Part shown: positions 1 through 9,863 of the stretch, piece after piece
How the letters are laid out: every line of letters starts with the position of its first letter
Numbering within the stretch: the first letter of the stretch is position 1
Assembly (NCBI GenBank): GCA_036346205.1
Contig: JARFJB010000655.1
Location: forward strand, 2,212,001-2,276,000
Direction of reading: 5' to 3'
DNA length: 64,000 nt
Origin: Vesta saturnalis
Taxonomy: Eukaryota > Arthropoda > Insecta > Coleoptera > Lampyridae
The notes under the pieces: model-generated
Database searches by the model: none
Told to the model about the DNA's origin: nothing
Seen by the model: only the letters and a program-made list of their open reading frames with translations
Made by a program: the position numbers and the translations under genes

Positions 1-749
1 ACAAACACCTTCGTGCTTACAGGGTAACGCATCACATTTCATGTCACAGTTTGGTATCACACCTGCTATGACTACATCCAAGCATGATTGAAATTAGTGA
101 AGAAACTTACCCTTATCGTTGATACTTATTGCTTTATCCGTTAAGTTGATTAAGTTATCACCAATTTTAAAACCCCGCATGCACCCTACGTATCCAGGAA
201 AGATTTTTAGACTATCAGAAGCCGTAAGTAAGCTTTCCAACTCATAGCCTCCTAAATTTAGTTGAAAATATTCAGTTGGGGGTGCTGGGGGTCGTTGTGG
301 CGCTAAAACCTCTATAACTTAAAGTGTATTTACACCCATTAACAGTTGAACGTGCTTACCCTTGTCAGAATTACTCCATGGTTTCGGAGAGTATTGCTCT
401 AAGAGTAAAACTCCAAAATTAATCGTTATATTCTGGTCATTTACGTGCAGAGTTGTGTTTTCCTCATTTCTTTCGATTGCGATTTGAATCGAGCTGCTGG
501 TGTTTAGCTCAGTGTTGCTCACAGTTATGTTATGAATCTCATTTCCGTAGTTAAACAGATAAACAACTTCAGTACCGTTGTCTATGTACAAGTGGACAAA
601 GTTGTTTAAGTGATCGTTCGCGTACAGAACCAAAGATTTCGTATCGTAAGTTCGTAGATTTATTAAGAGTGGTTCGTACAAAATTTTTTGCAATATTTGC
701 TTTTCGTCCATTTGTTCAGCGCCCACGTAGTTATACTTAATATATGATT
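1..749 (-). CDS. axotactin-like exons 12-14: LamG and start of next EGF
   Basis: Exons 360-749 and 111-302 encode a further LamG ('LVLYANDHLNNFVHLYIDNG' to 'FPGYVGCMRGFKIG') with many N-glycosylation sequons. Exon 1-62, truncated by the window edge, starts another EGF ('CDMKCDALPCKHEGVC'). Introns are about 48-84 nt with GTAAGY donors. The gene continues below position 1. Confidence 0.8.
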
Positions 750-3700
750 CTGGGCTGCTGAAGGTTAGTGCGTTTGTGTTAATATCTGAAAGACTTCATT
801 AAATAATGATTTAAGAGCGGGTGTAGACTCACTGTTTTCACAATGGATTCCCGTATACGCCCATGGGTTTGGGCATATGCATTCAAACGTGCTCCACAAC
901 TCCTTGCAGTGTGCTCCATTCTTACAAGGATTTGGTACGCAAGATGGCTTGCAGTCTTTGATAATTTCGCTTAAATGCACACTCATATAGCTGTAAATAT
1001 CCAGAATCTCCTCATTAACCACTAATCCGCGAAAACAACCAATTAAACCTTGATGAACTGATGATTTCGGATTTAGTAAATCGCTGCAAGTAGAATGAAC
1101 TGGTAGGTAAATTTGTTAAGAGTTGTGCTTACAATGGTGCTCCTCCAATAAACATAGATCCTTCAAAAGGACCAAATTCTTCTTCCGGTTTGAGATCAAC
1201 CATTTGGTAGTCTTCATTGATCATAAACCTTACGTGGTATTTATTGTAATCAATCCACAGTTTGTGCCATTCACCTCCATTCAAAATTCGGTTTGAAATT
1301 ATAACAAGCTCTTTCGATACCCCCGTGTTTAAAGTAAAATTAAATGTTAGCTGGTAATCTGCAACAGAATTGATGAGAAGTTGTAATGGTGCTAAACTAC
1401 ACACCGCTTGTTAACGCGACCATAAAGCTTGGGTACTTCGGCCTAATTGGTGGTTGATACAAGAGGATAGCTTTTTTACCAGTAGTTCGAAATGAAAACG
1501 CTAAATCACCTTTACGCCATCCTGGTACCTCAATGTACGATTGGCTCGTTGTAAATGTAACTACATATCTTTGGGTGTCTGAAAAAATTATGATAAACCA
1601 AAATTGAAAATATATGTCATTTTACTCACTTGTTTCAACGCATTCCAACGGACCAAGTGTTATACGTCCAAGTGCATCTTCCGGTAAATTTTCTTGTTGA
1701 AGAAAGATCATCTCTGTAATACCCAAACTAGCTGCTTTAGTATAATAACCATCATCAGAGTTCCACTTATCATCTTCTGAGTCACAATTACACCACTGTG
1801 AGGGATTCTCACATTTGCGTCCAACCGAGCAAGGACAAGTCCCTCTACAAATTAACTTTTATCGTGCAATCATAAACAGAAATTGTTGAACCTTTTCTCG
1901 TCTCCAATAAAATCGACTGTTTCATTAGCTGAGCTAATAAACCAAGTTGAAGAATGAAGATCGAGCGGTGCTTTAAAACAATCATATTTTATGAATTGGC
2001 TGCAATTAAGTGAATGTGACACCAATTCTTGCAACATATCTGCTGTAAACTCCCTGTATTTGATACTAAAACTAAAATCCTTTTCCGAAGGTGATCTTAC
2101 GTCTATTTGGCTTGGAAGATTGTGCTCGACTATTGTCTTGGTTGAATCTTCCAAACTTTGGAATTCACAACGTACATGCGCTGGCGGAAATCTACCGTTA
2201 CCATCAATATCGATCAGATAAACATCAGGTTTTGTGTAACCTACAAGAAGAGTTTAGGCATGAAATTAAAATCTAACAACAAACCTAGCAAAGCCAGTTC
2301 TTCGCAGGTTTTACGGTATTTGGCAAAATGGCAATTTCTTCCCATGTAGCCAGTCCCGGTGCAATCACACGTTAAACGATCTTCTTTAACGGCACACTTC
2401 CCTTTATGCTCACAAGTGTTTGGCCTGTGGCACGGATCAACAAATTTGCAATCATCCAACGTAACCTCACCAACAACCCTCTCAGTTTGAAGAACAGCTC
2501 TTGGCTCAATACGGATGCCGTTTATAATAACATCACGTATACATCCTACTAATCCGGCATTGTTCTTTGATCCACTTCCCAGCTTAATTTTATCACCGAC
2601 CGAGAATTTTAAGTTCCCCAAATTTTCTTGCTTTACCTTATAATCTACAGTAAGGCTTACTTCTGCATCCTGATATATAAGTTCGAGATTATGCCAAATT
2701 CCACGTGTTTTTTTAACGCTTACTAAATCAGTTGTGTTTTTATTCGAGTCTGTTAATTCAAACCGTACTTCGTCATTCACTACTCGCACTTCCCAATAAA
2801 AACCCGTTTTAGTCTCGCTGGATGCTAATACGCTTAAGTTTGACTGACTCTTAAAGTCAAATACTAACGATAATGTATCAGTGTAATCATTAGGCCACCA
2901 GAAGTGAGAACCTGAAAACGGGTACGTGATGGGAATCACCTCCACGTCGGCTTCATAAAACTCGGGTTGCAATATACCGATGTAGTGGACTTTTGGGTTC
3001 ATTTTCTTCAGTTCATAAATGATGGAAATTTCATTGTAAAAGACATACTTTATACAACCAGCGAAATTATTGCTTGACATCAGCCCCCTTTTTTTTTGCA
3101 ACTCAGGACCGCCAGCTATGTAAATTTCTGGATCAATATACAGTAAGGCATTTTCCGTTATGTTGATAACCACCTTTTCATCATTTAATGTCAAAATTAC
3201 TTTACCATAAATATGCGAAATGGTTAAGTTATTCCACTCTTTCAAATTCGCATTCTGGCCTAAAATGGCACTCAGTGGCTCACCACCAAAATCCATTTTA
3301 ATGTACACCGAGTTATTATAAACGGAGGCGGCGATGTAATGATTGATGCCCTGATCACCACCAGCTGCATAAAATAAAGCTGAATCGTCAAAATTAGTTT
3401 TAAACACCATCGCAAATCTGTTAACAGCGGAATGTACTCGATCTTTCCAGTCATAAACGCGGTACGACACGTAGGACGAACCTCTAAGGGTTAGTAAAGT
3501 GGCAGCTAGAATTCAGAATACATGCAATATTACAAAACATAGTAAACTTCACCTACTGTAAATATCACAGAATTCTCCTTCGTAGTAAGTGCCAAAACAA
3601 TCACATGTAAGACTGTTGTAATGATTAATACAACGTGATCCTTGAAAACATAAATTTTCTTCAGTAGCGCATTTGTCAGTGCAACCCTCTTGAACATTCT

Positions 3701-6700
3701 CATGTTTCGTTGCTACAAGTGGTGAAATTGGAAGTAATTCGGATGCAGATTTACCTGTGCTGAGAATGACATCTTTAATACATCCAACGAAGGATTCAAT
3801 TATGTATTTTACACCATGAAGTCTTTCTTCTGAACTTAAACCTAAAAAGTAAACATTATAAATCTATATTTGGGTTGCCTAAAATATTTAAGACAACAGT
3901 TAGTTCGAATAAGGTTTCTTTAAGAAATTTGTTTATATTGCACAATTTCCGTCTCATTACATTACACAAATCAGTTTAAACTATAGGTTCTCTTAACGAT
4001 TACGTCACAATATGATATAATTGTGTCTCACGCGCTTGAAAATTAATTTCACTGCTCCTACCACTGACTCTTCTTCTGCAACACACGCTACAATTCGAAG
4101 GTACCTTTAAAGTATATACGCCTATCCATAACCGTACTAAAGCTACCGACCGCTAGAGAGTAAAAAACGAAAATAGAGTGACTGATTACACTGGCCACAG
4201 GCAACTCAAAGATACGCCACCTGAGTGAGACAGCTGTAGACGAAAATGCAACAGCATGGAGAACAAAACCCTGCAGCTCACAGAAAGAGAATGGTTTTGA
4301 GATGAAATTGATCAAGCTAAAACACTAAAGTATATTAAAATTAGCTTGAGCAGCACCAATTCTGAGAAAGACCCCGTATGATAAATCAAAATTCAATAAC
4401 TTAATAATAGCGGTATGATTATCTTTTCGTACATAAAGTAACTACAGCTACAGCAGTAAAAGTTGACCAATGTTATGTTAGATGATTTTCTTTTATAAGC
4501 GAACGCAGCACTTGCCCGACACTCACCAGAACGTAAAAGGTCATACTATAGGCAATAAGCTACCAAGCAATATGTTAACAAATAAATCTATCTATACTAC
4601 AAAGTAATAATAATAACTTAATTTTTTAAGCTTTTAGTTACTACGTCTACACATCTTTAGTTATAAACCATGCGAGAGTACTTCGAATTACTGCTTATAT
4701 GTTATTTCGTACTATACTGTATAAATAACGCATTTCTAGGGTCGTGTACATAAGTATTCGTACACGAAAGTTTTTTTTATTGCAGTTCTTGAGATAAGAC
4801 TAGCCTAGAGCCACTGTTACTTTTAGGGAGTCGCACAATGTCATTAGTATGGCTGTGGGGGGTTCTGAATCACTTGGGGCTTTACATGTGTAAGACAGAG
4901 ACCGATAGATTGGGAATTCAATGAATGTGGGGGAGAAAGAAATTAGGAGGCAGGATGTTCCTGCCCATTTTTTCTAGGAGAGGGTATGTCCATGGCCTAT
5001 TTGTGTAGACCAAAGGAAAGGAGGGGAGTCAAAGTTCATTGACCCCAAAGTAAGTCAAAGGGGGGACGACCACTACCTATTTTTCTAGGTCAAAACCCAA
5101 TGGGAGATGTCCAGGTTCATGGACCTCTTTTAGGACAAAGTTCCTTGCCAATTCTTCGAAATTTAAAAAGTAGAACCAGCTGTCATGAAACCAGCACCAG
5201 TTCTCAGAAAGCCGTTTCTGGGAAACGCATTCCTGTTTTTAATCTGTTCTGACCTATCTACAGCTGTTTTTGGGAAACGTACCAGTACCTGGAAAATTGA
5301 TACCGGTTTTTGGAAAACTGCTACACTACTGTCATTTATAAGAATAGTATAAGACACTTAAAGGATTAATTTCGAATGAAAAATAAATGGAGGCAGAAAT
5401 ATTACCGTCTCTACCGAATTTGCTGCTATGTAAAAAATGGAAAGCGCCAAACGGAACCGCTATAGAGAAGAGCGAGCGTACGGATTCGCATACACTCTCA
5501 GAAAACATTAGTTACTGCTTAGTTAGGTTTTCAGTGCAATACAGCGAAAATGTCATGGACCTAAATGATGGTTATATGTAGATTTGAAGATTTTCATTTA
5601 ATCTATCGTGACGTAACAAAGATGATCGAAACTATTCAGTTTGGTGTCCGCTTGTATTTATACAGTTATACGATAATATGCAACTTAAAATTATTACGAA
5701 TTAAACCTGTTAAAGGTATAGGAATGACTGTACTTTGTAGATTTCTGAATAGGGTTGAAGCTACAGCCTAAAGCAGTGCATCATGGTCGCTTTTAAGCTA
5801 AAGCATAGGAAAAAACGTCCACTTTGCTGGATTTGTGTACGCCGCAAGGTTATTACTTGTATAAAATAAAACCAATTCAAACGGTTTTGTAGAATGACGT
5901 GAGCAGATGCTATAAAACGGGTGACAACCTGGAAAAGGATGAAACATTAGACGAACGCACACAACTCTCGGTAAACACAATAATGGAACTTCTGGCAATA
6001 TGCATTAGAACTACATATTTCCAGGTAGAAGACAAATTCTACCAACAAGAGTTTGGGATGGCTATGGGTTCCCCACTATCACCCATAGTGAGCAATACAT
6101 ATATGGAAGACTTTGACGACCAAGTGATATCCGAATTCACAGAGAAACCAAGGATGTGGCTTAGATACGTGGACGATACCTTCGTAGTTTGGCAACACGG
6201 CAAGCATAAGCTAGATGAATTCCCAGATCATCTAAATAGCCGCGCACCCTCCATCAAATTCACAATGGAATTGGAGTGTAAAAAAACTGCCATTCCTGGA
6301 TGTACTTGTACACAGGAATGACAACACTTGCACGACAAGTGTATACAGGAAACCTACCCAAACGGGGAGGTACCTACACTACAACTCCAATCACCACAAA
6401 AACGTGAAGTTAGGCGTGGCAAAATGCTTGTACGATAGAGCAAACACAATTTGCTCAAAACAAGACGACCTGAACAGAGAAAAAGAAAATATCGCTAGAA
6501 CACTCAAAGAAAACGGCTACCCAGATCTAACACATAACCTAAACAGGGAAATGGTAACCGAAACAGAAGAACCTAAATATACATCGATAATACCATATAT
6601 ACAAGGTACCTCAGACAAAATACAAGATACGCACTACCTTCAAATCGACCAGAACGCTCAGGGGAATACTAACCACAACCAAACCATACAATGAAGATCA

Positions 6701-7091
6701 GAATTCCAAGAATTGTGTATACAACCTATCATACGAATGCGGCAGAGCATACATAGGTGAGAGCAGTAGACCACTCAAAGTGAGAACGCAGGAACATAAG
6801 AAGAACGCCCGCAAGGGCGAAACAGATCAAGAATCGTCGAACATGCCTGGAACGAAGACCACCGCATCCAATGGGATAACATACAGATAGTGGCAAAGGA
6901 CGAGAACACAACTCGTCAGAAACTCAAAGAAGTCACATACATCGCACTAGCAGAAAATCCAATAAGCCAAGCTAGTGTAGAAATGAAACCCATATAGATT
7001 CCAATAATGCGCAAAGAGCTTAAACGCAATACACCTGTGCAAGAAGTTACGGCGCAACATGCACAATAAACTTCCGCGCAAACACGAAAAA

Positions 7092-7133
<42 letters not shown>

Positions 7134-9023
7134 TTAAAAAATATATATTGGATTACTCAGTGGCTCAGTGGTAAAGGTGTCAGACGGTGAAAGGTACCAA
7201 GTTCGAATCTGAGAGTAGTCAAGTGCTTGGGAAAAAAGTTATATATAACATATGGATTAGACTGAAGTGCGAAAACAGTCTTTCTCAAGACTAAGCCTGA
7301 TGACGGAAGCAGAGTCCGCTTCCGAAACATCGCGCTCAAAAAGCATAAACTGTGGAAATAGGTCGATCAGCTCCACTAATACCAACCATATTATTTCATT
7401 ACTTCTCAACTTTCGTTGATCGTAGTAATCTAGGACTTGCCATGCAATAAAGTCACCCTTTTACAGGGTAGTGATCCCCAAAAAATTAAAATTGCTAAGA
7501 AAATATACAAGAATGACACGCAGGTGTGAAGATGAAAACACATTTTCATACATTTGTTTGAATACCTTAAACAATTTTAAAAGATTTTACTACTACTGAG
7601 GATGATAACTGTAAGTGTTATCGAAACTAATAGAATTATATAAATATAGTAATACACCATTTAAACCCAGAAGATAAATATTTTAATTATGAAAACACAT
7701 TGTATATATGAAATAAATAATTTGCGATTTTCGGCTTTTCTAGCGCAGTCGAAGATAATTTTCTTTTTTGTGCAAATATTTCCTGTATTTTCTGCACCAC
7801 GAGCGTTAAATTAAATTAAATTCGTAAAAATTCTTAAACTAATTTATACAATGTTTATAATTTTTCTGATAATTCTTTAAAATATCTGGTGTGGACCAAC
7901 ACACTACCTTCGAACTTACAAAATAGAAATTAAAAGAAACAAAATAATTTTAACAACAATTCATTTAGGATAATTATACAACGTCTTTTATAATAAGTTC
8001 ATTACGAAAATAGGCAACATTGTAAAAACATAAAAATATAATAATCTACGTCTAACAGACGTTTAAAACTTCATGTCGTATATAGGTTAAACGACATCTA
8101 GATATATTCGAAATGATTTTCAATTATATTTTAACACTTATTTCGCTTTGTATTAAGACACGTCATAAGAAAAAGTTGTGTAAAATTAAATTTTCATTAA
8201 AAAATATGTCTACACATTTTCTTATAAAATTAACCATTATTCAGATATTGAAAAAAATTGAGCTAACATTTAAATTCTACCGTAGGATTTTTTTGCTGCT
8301 AAATTACGGGTCAAATCCTAAAATTACATATAACATAATTAATCTATATAATTAAGATATATACCGGGTGTAAATACTAAGTCGTAACATCCGAAAGTGG
8401 TAGTTGGAACTCATCGAAACAAACAACTTTTTTTACTGACAAATTTTGATTTGGGACCTCTGGTCGTAGTAATTCGATTTCTTAAGGTTTTTGAGCAATC
8501 GTCATATCTTCCTTATTTAAAATTATATTTTAAAGACTCAAAGACTTAAAATCGGCATTTGATTTTCTAAAACATTTGTATTTACAATTATTTCCTATTT
8601 TGAAAAATAACATAATGACGGCCGATTAATAGATTCCAAATGATGATGTTTGGATAACCATCCCATGGATTTTTAAAAAAGAAACATTTATAAAATGTTT
8701 GAATTGCCTGTTACTACATTTATTTGAAACCTTTTTTCATATTTATGCAAGAGATCTTGATAAATTTCAGATAACTATTAAAACAGTAACAAATTAAAAA
8801 TACAAACTTGTGTTATTGAAAAATCCAACAAAGAATTACTGAATACGGAAGTAAAATAACTTGTTTATTAGTATAAAAACTTACCTCCAACAAGAACAAC
8901 TGAAGTTAAATTAGCCGACACCCCATAATTATTTTCCTTGTCCAACCCCTTAATTTGTGTTTCTTCTTTAATATCATCAACAGTTGCCATTAATCTTGCA
9001 CCATGAACATCAATTTTAACCTT

Positions 9024-9095
<72 letters not shown>

Positions 9096-9863
9096 TAATA
9101 AAACACTTAATTAATTACCGTGACAGAATGCCATTCATCTCGATTAAGGCCTCTTCCTACAGATAAAGCCGTAGAAGCTTTTCCATAAACATGAACAACC
9201 TTAAGCTCGCCCTGTTGGACAATAATATAAAGAGCGTAAGGTTGTAAGGCTACACCCGTCGGTACTTTTACATTATGATATACTAATAACCCGTGAGGTA
9301 AACGTGTGCGAAATTGAAACGATATTTGCCTACATAACCTAAAATTTCGGGTTATAAACATAACAAAGCAAAACATTAAGAGACTTACCTTAACTGAAAC
9401 GTCTGTATAATATCACCGTCAATCTGTATAAAAGTGTTTGATTGCGCAAACATAAAAGTATTCCCTTTCCCTGTCTCTTGAAACGTTAATCGAGGTCCAC
9501 GATTTTGCAATGGAACTGCATCGCTAGTATCTTCAGATAAATCCAAAACTGGACATGTACATCTTTAAAATAACTAAAAACAATAAAAGTTATTATAAAA
9601 ATACTTACAGTGTGATCCCGCACAATATCGCATACATAGAAGTTCAGTATCAAATCTGTTTTTATCATTTCCAGCACAGCCGCCCCATACAAACATGACA
9701 CATGACTTCTTTTCTGGATCGTAAGCCCATTTAAAGATTGACCTGTTACATGGACCTTTATCAGGTGGGCCTGGGCAAGGTTGTCCTCCTGCTTGGGACA
9801 TTTGTCGTGCTGACGTTGTTGTTATAAGCACGATTATCCAGGGGAACACTGCCCACATGTTCC
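1..9863 (-). CDS. axotactin-like secreted laminin-G/EGF/Kunitz protein, 5' part of gene
   Basis: Host gene read on the minus strand; the 3' part lies beyond position 1. Coding exons placed by GT/AG sites and mostly matching phase: 9609-9863, 9389-9562, 9119-9338, 8885-9020, 3557-3841, 2285-3481, 1892-2240, 1630-1844, 1405-1578, 1133-1358, 833-1083, 360-749, 111-302, 1-62. Domain order is signal peptide, Kunitz, LamG, EGF, LamG, LamG, EGF, Cys-rich linker, LamG, EGF, LamG, EGF. In Drosophila, axotactin is a glial secreted neurexin-superfamily protein acting at axons; as I recall, that combination of Kunitz, LamG and EGF domains fits it best. A CASPR/neurexin-IV relative is the alternative, but those have no Kunitz domain. 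No transmembrane segment is visible in the part present. Most introns are 46-75 nt; one is 5 kb and full of repeats. Confidence 0.8.
833..1578 (-). CDS. axotactin-like exons 9-11: LamG and EGF
   Basis: Exons 1405-1578, 1133-1358 and 833-1083. The 46-nt intron between the first two ends in TTGCAG. Together they code a LamG domain ('SYIEVPGWRKGDLAFSFRTT', 'GEWHKLWIDYNKY', 'SMFIGGAP', 'GLIGCFRGLVVN') and an EGF domain (CKPSCVPNPCKNGAHC, then FECICPNPWAYTGIHC). Phases agree at each junction. Confidence 0.82.
1630..2240 (-). CDS. axotactin-like exons 7-8: fibrinogen-like Cys-rich linker
   Basis: Exons 1892-2240 and 1630-1844, separated by a 47-nt intron (GTTCAA...TTGTAG). Splicing as drawn joins 'GDEKR' to 'GTCPCSVGRKC' and keeps the frame. 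The sequence then runs 'CNCDSEDDKWNSDDG' to 'LGPLEC'. This pattern (CNCD...D.G...LGPLEC) is typical of the fibrinogen-like linker of CASPR/neurexin-type proteins that comes before a LamG domain. Confidence 0.75.
2285..3481 (-). CDS. axotactin-like exon 6: two laminin-G domains and EGF
   Basis: A 1.2-kb exon coding two LamG domains end to end. The first ends at 'NNFAGCIKYVFYN' and the second at 'NAGLVGCIRDVIING', the usual GCI-D closing motif. An EGF domain (CKFVDPCHRPNTCEHKGKC, then LTCDCTGTGYMGRNC) follows, and then the linker start 'KYRKTCEELALLG'. Several N-x-S/T sites fit a secreted protein. The donor at 2284 and the acceptor at 2241 frame a 44-nt intron, and the phase matches. Confidence 0.88.
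3557..3841 (-). CDS. axotactin-like exon 5: end of LamG1 and EGF domain
   Basis: Phase matches across the 5-kb intron (G|GT = Gly). The exon ends the first LamG with 'SFVGCIKDVIL' and then encodes an EGF-like domain with six cysteines spread over CTDKCATEENLCFQGSRC and LTCDCFGTYYEGEFC. It is followed by a 75-nt intron whose donor is GTAGGT. Confidence 0.85.
3842..5390. repeat. intron sequence with degenerate repeats
   Basis: The intron part nearest exon 5 has no coding signal. 4740-5160 holds dispersed-repeat sequence, with blocks around 4950-5160 that resemble 12440-12530 (shared 'GGTTCATTGACC'-like and 'TTCTTCGAAATTTA' words). 5160-5350 is a short degenerate minisatellite built on GTTTTTGGGAAAC / CAGTACCTGGAAAA. 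The same kind of motif occurs inside the palindromic element near 16.3 and 19.1 kb. Confidence 0.45.
5899..7010 (+). pseudogene. Penelope-like element: reverse transcriptase and GIY-YIG endonuclease remnant
   Basis: Lies antisense in the 5-kb host intron. The RT part reads 'FGMAMGSPLSPIVSNTYMED' and then 'WLRYVDDTFVVWQHG', which are the RT motifs with catalytic YVDD in the Penelope-like context. A frameshift near 6320 leads into the connector ('CLYDRANTICSKQDDL', 'KENGYPD'). After another break, 'YECGRAYIGESSRPLKVR' gives the GIY-YIG-type endonuclease (6715-7000), with 'EHAWNEDHRIQWD' in a shifted frame. The N-terminal RT half is missing, so this is a 5'-truncated, broken copy that cannot be active. 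Confidence 0.85.
7095..7130. repeat. (TA)n microsatellite at Penelope-like 3' end
   Basis: A pure TA tract directly follows the Penelope-like ORF remnant. TA-rich tails are usual next to such elements. Confidence 0.9.
7151..7220 (+). tRNA. tRNA-like sequence, probably pseudo or SINE-derived
   Basis: A possible 7-bp acceptor stem (GATTACT with AGTAGTC, one G-T pair), a box-A-like TGGCTCAGTGG and a box-B-like GTTCGAATC lie at normal spacing. The T stem has two mismatches and no clean anticodon arm can be drawn, so a tRNA pseudogene or tRNA-derived repeat is more likely than a working tRNA. Confidence 0.35.
7297..7328 (+). ncRNA. hammerhead-ribozyme-like core in Penelope-like terminal repeat
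   Basis: CTGATGA at 7297-7303 is followed by a perfect 7-bp stem (CGGAAGC / GCTTCCG, 7-nt loop) and then AAAC. This is the conserved core order of a hammerhead. Hammerhead motifs are known in the terminal repeats of Penelope-like elements, and this lies about 300 bp after such an element. I could not draw convincing stems I and III, so cleavage activity is unproven. Confidence 0.35.
7390..8884. other. AT-rich intron sequence without genes
   Basis: About 1.5 kb of AT-rich intron. 7880-8100 matches 12520-12715 in direct orientation (dispersed repeat, shared words such as ACGAAAATAGG and TTTAAAACTTCATGTC). A 'TACCGGGTGT' word near 8364 resembles transposon termini elsewhere in the window. No coding signal seen. 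Confidence 0.5.
8885..9562 (-). CDS. axotactin-like exons 2-4: first laminin-G domain
   Basis: Three exons (9389-9562, 9119-9338, 8885-9020) with standard donors and acceptors. They encode a LamG fold: strands around 'FMFAQSNTFIQIDG', 'ISFQFRTRLPHGLLVY' and 'LNRDEWHSVTV', then 'VSANLTSVVLVGG'. The acceptor of the last exon lies just past a 64-bp AT dinucleotide tract (9029-9092), which forms the 3' part of that intron. The domain is completed by 'FVGCIKDV' in the exon at 3557-3841, on the far side of the 5-kb intron. Confidence 0.8.
9029..9092. repeat. (AT)n microsatellite in short intron
   Basis: A 64-bp AT dinucleotide run next to the exon 4 acceptor of the axotactin-like gene. Length variation here could move the acceptor context. 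Confidence 0.95.
9609..9863 (-). CDS. axotactin-like exon: signal peptide and Kunitz domain
   Basis: The start ATG is at 9858-9856, followed by a hydrophobic leader of about 17 residues (WIIVLITTTSA). A Kunitz/BPTI domain then shows all six cysteines: CNRSIFKWAYD, then SCVMFVWGGCAGN, then FDTELLCMRYC. The usual 'GGC.GN.N.F' signature reads GGCAGNDKNRF. The P1 site region 'DKGPCN' lacks a basic residue, so trypsin inhibition is doubtful. A polypyrimidine-AG acceptor sits 5 nt before the ATG, so an untranslated exon is probably upstream. The donor GTAAGT at 9608 gives a phase that does not join cleanly to the next exon (see findings). Confidence 0.85.

Noticed and set aside
7151..7220. Functional tRNA gene
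   Set aside because: The T stem has two mismatches and no proper anticodon arm; kept only as tRNA-like.
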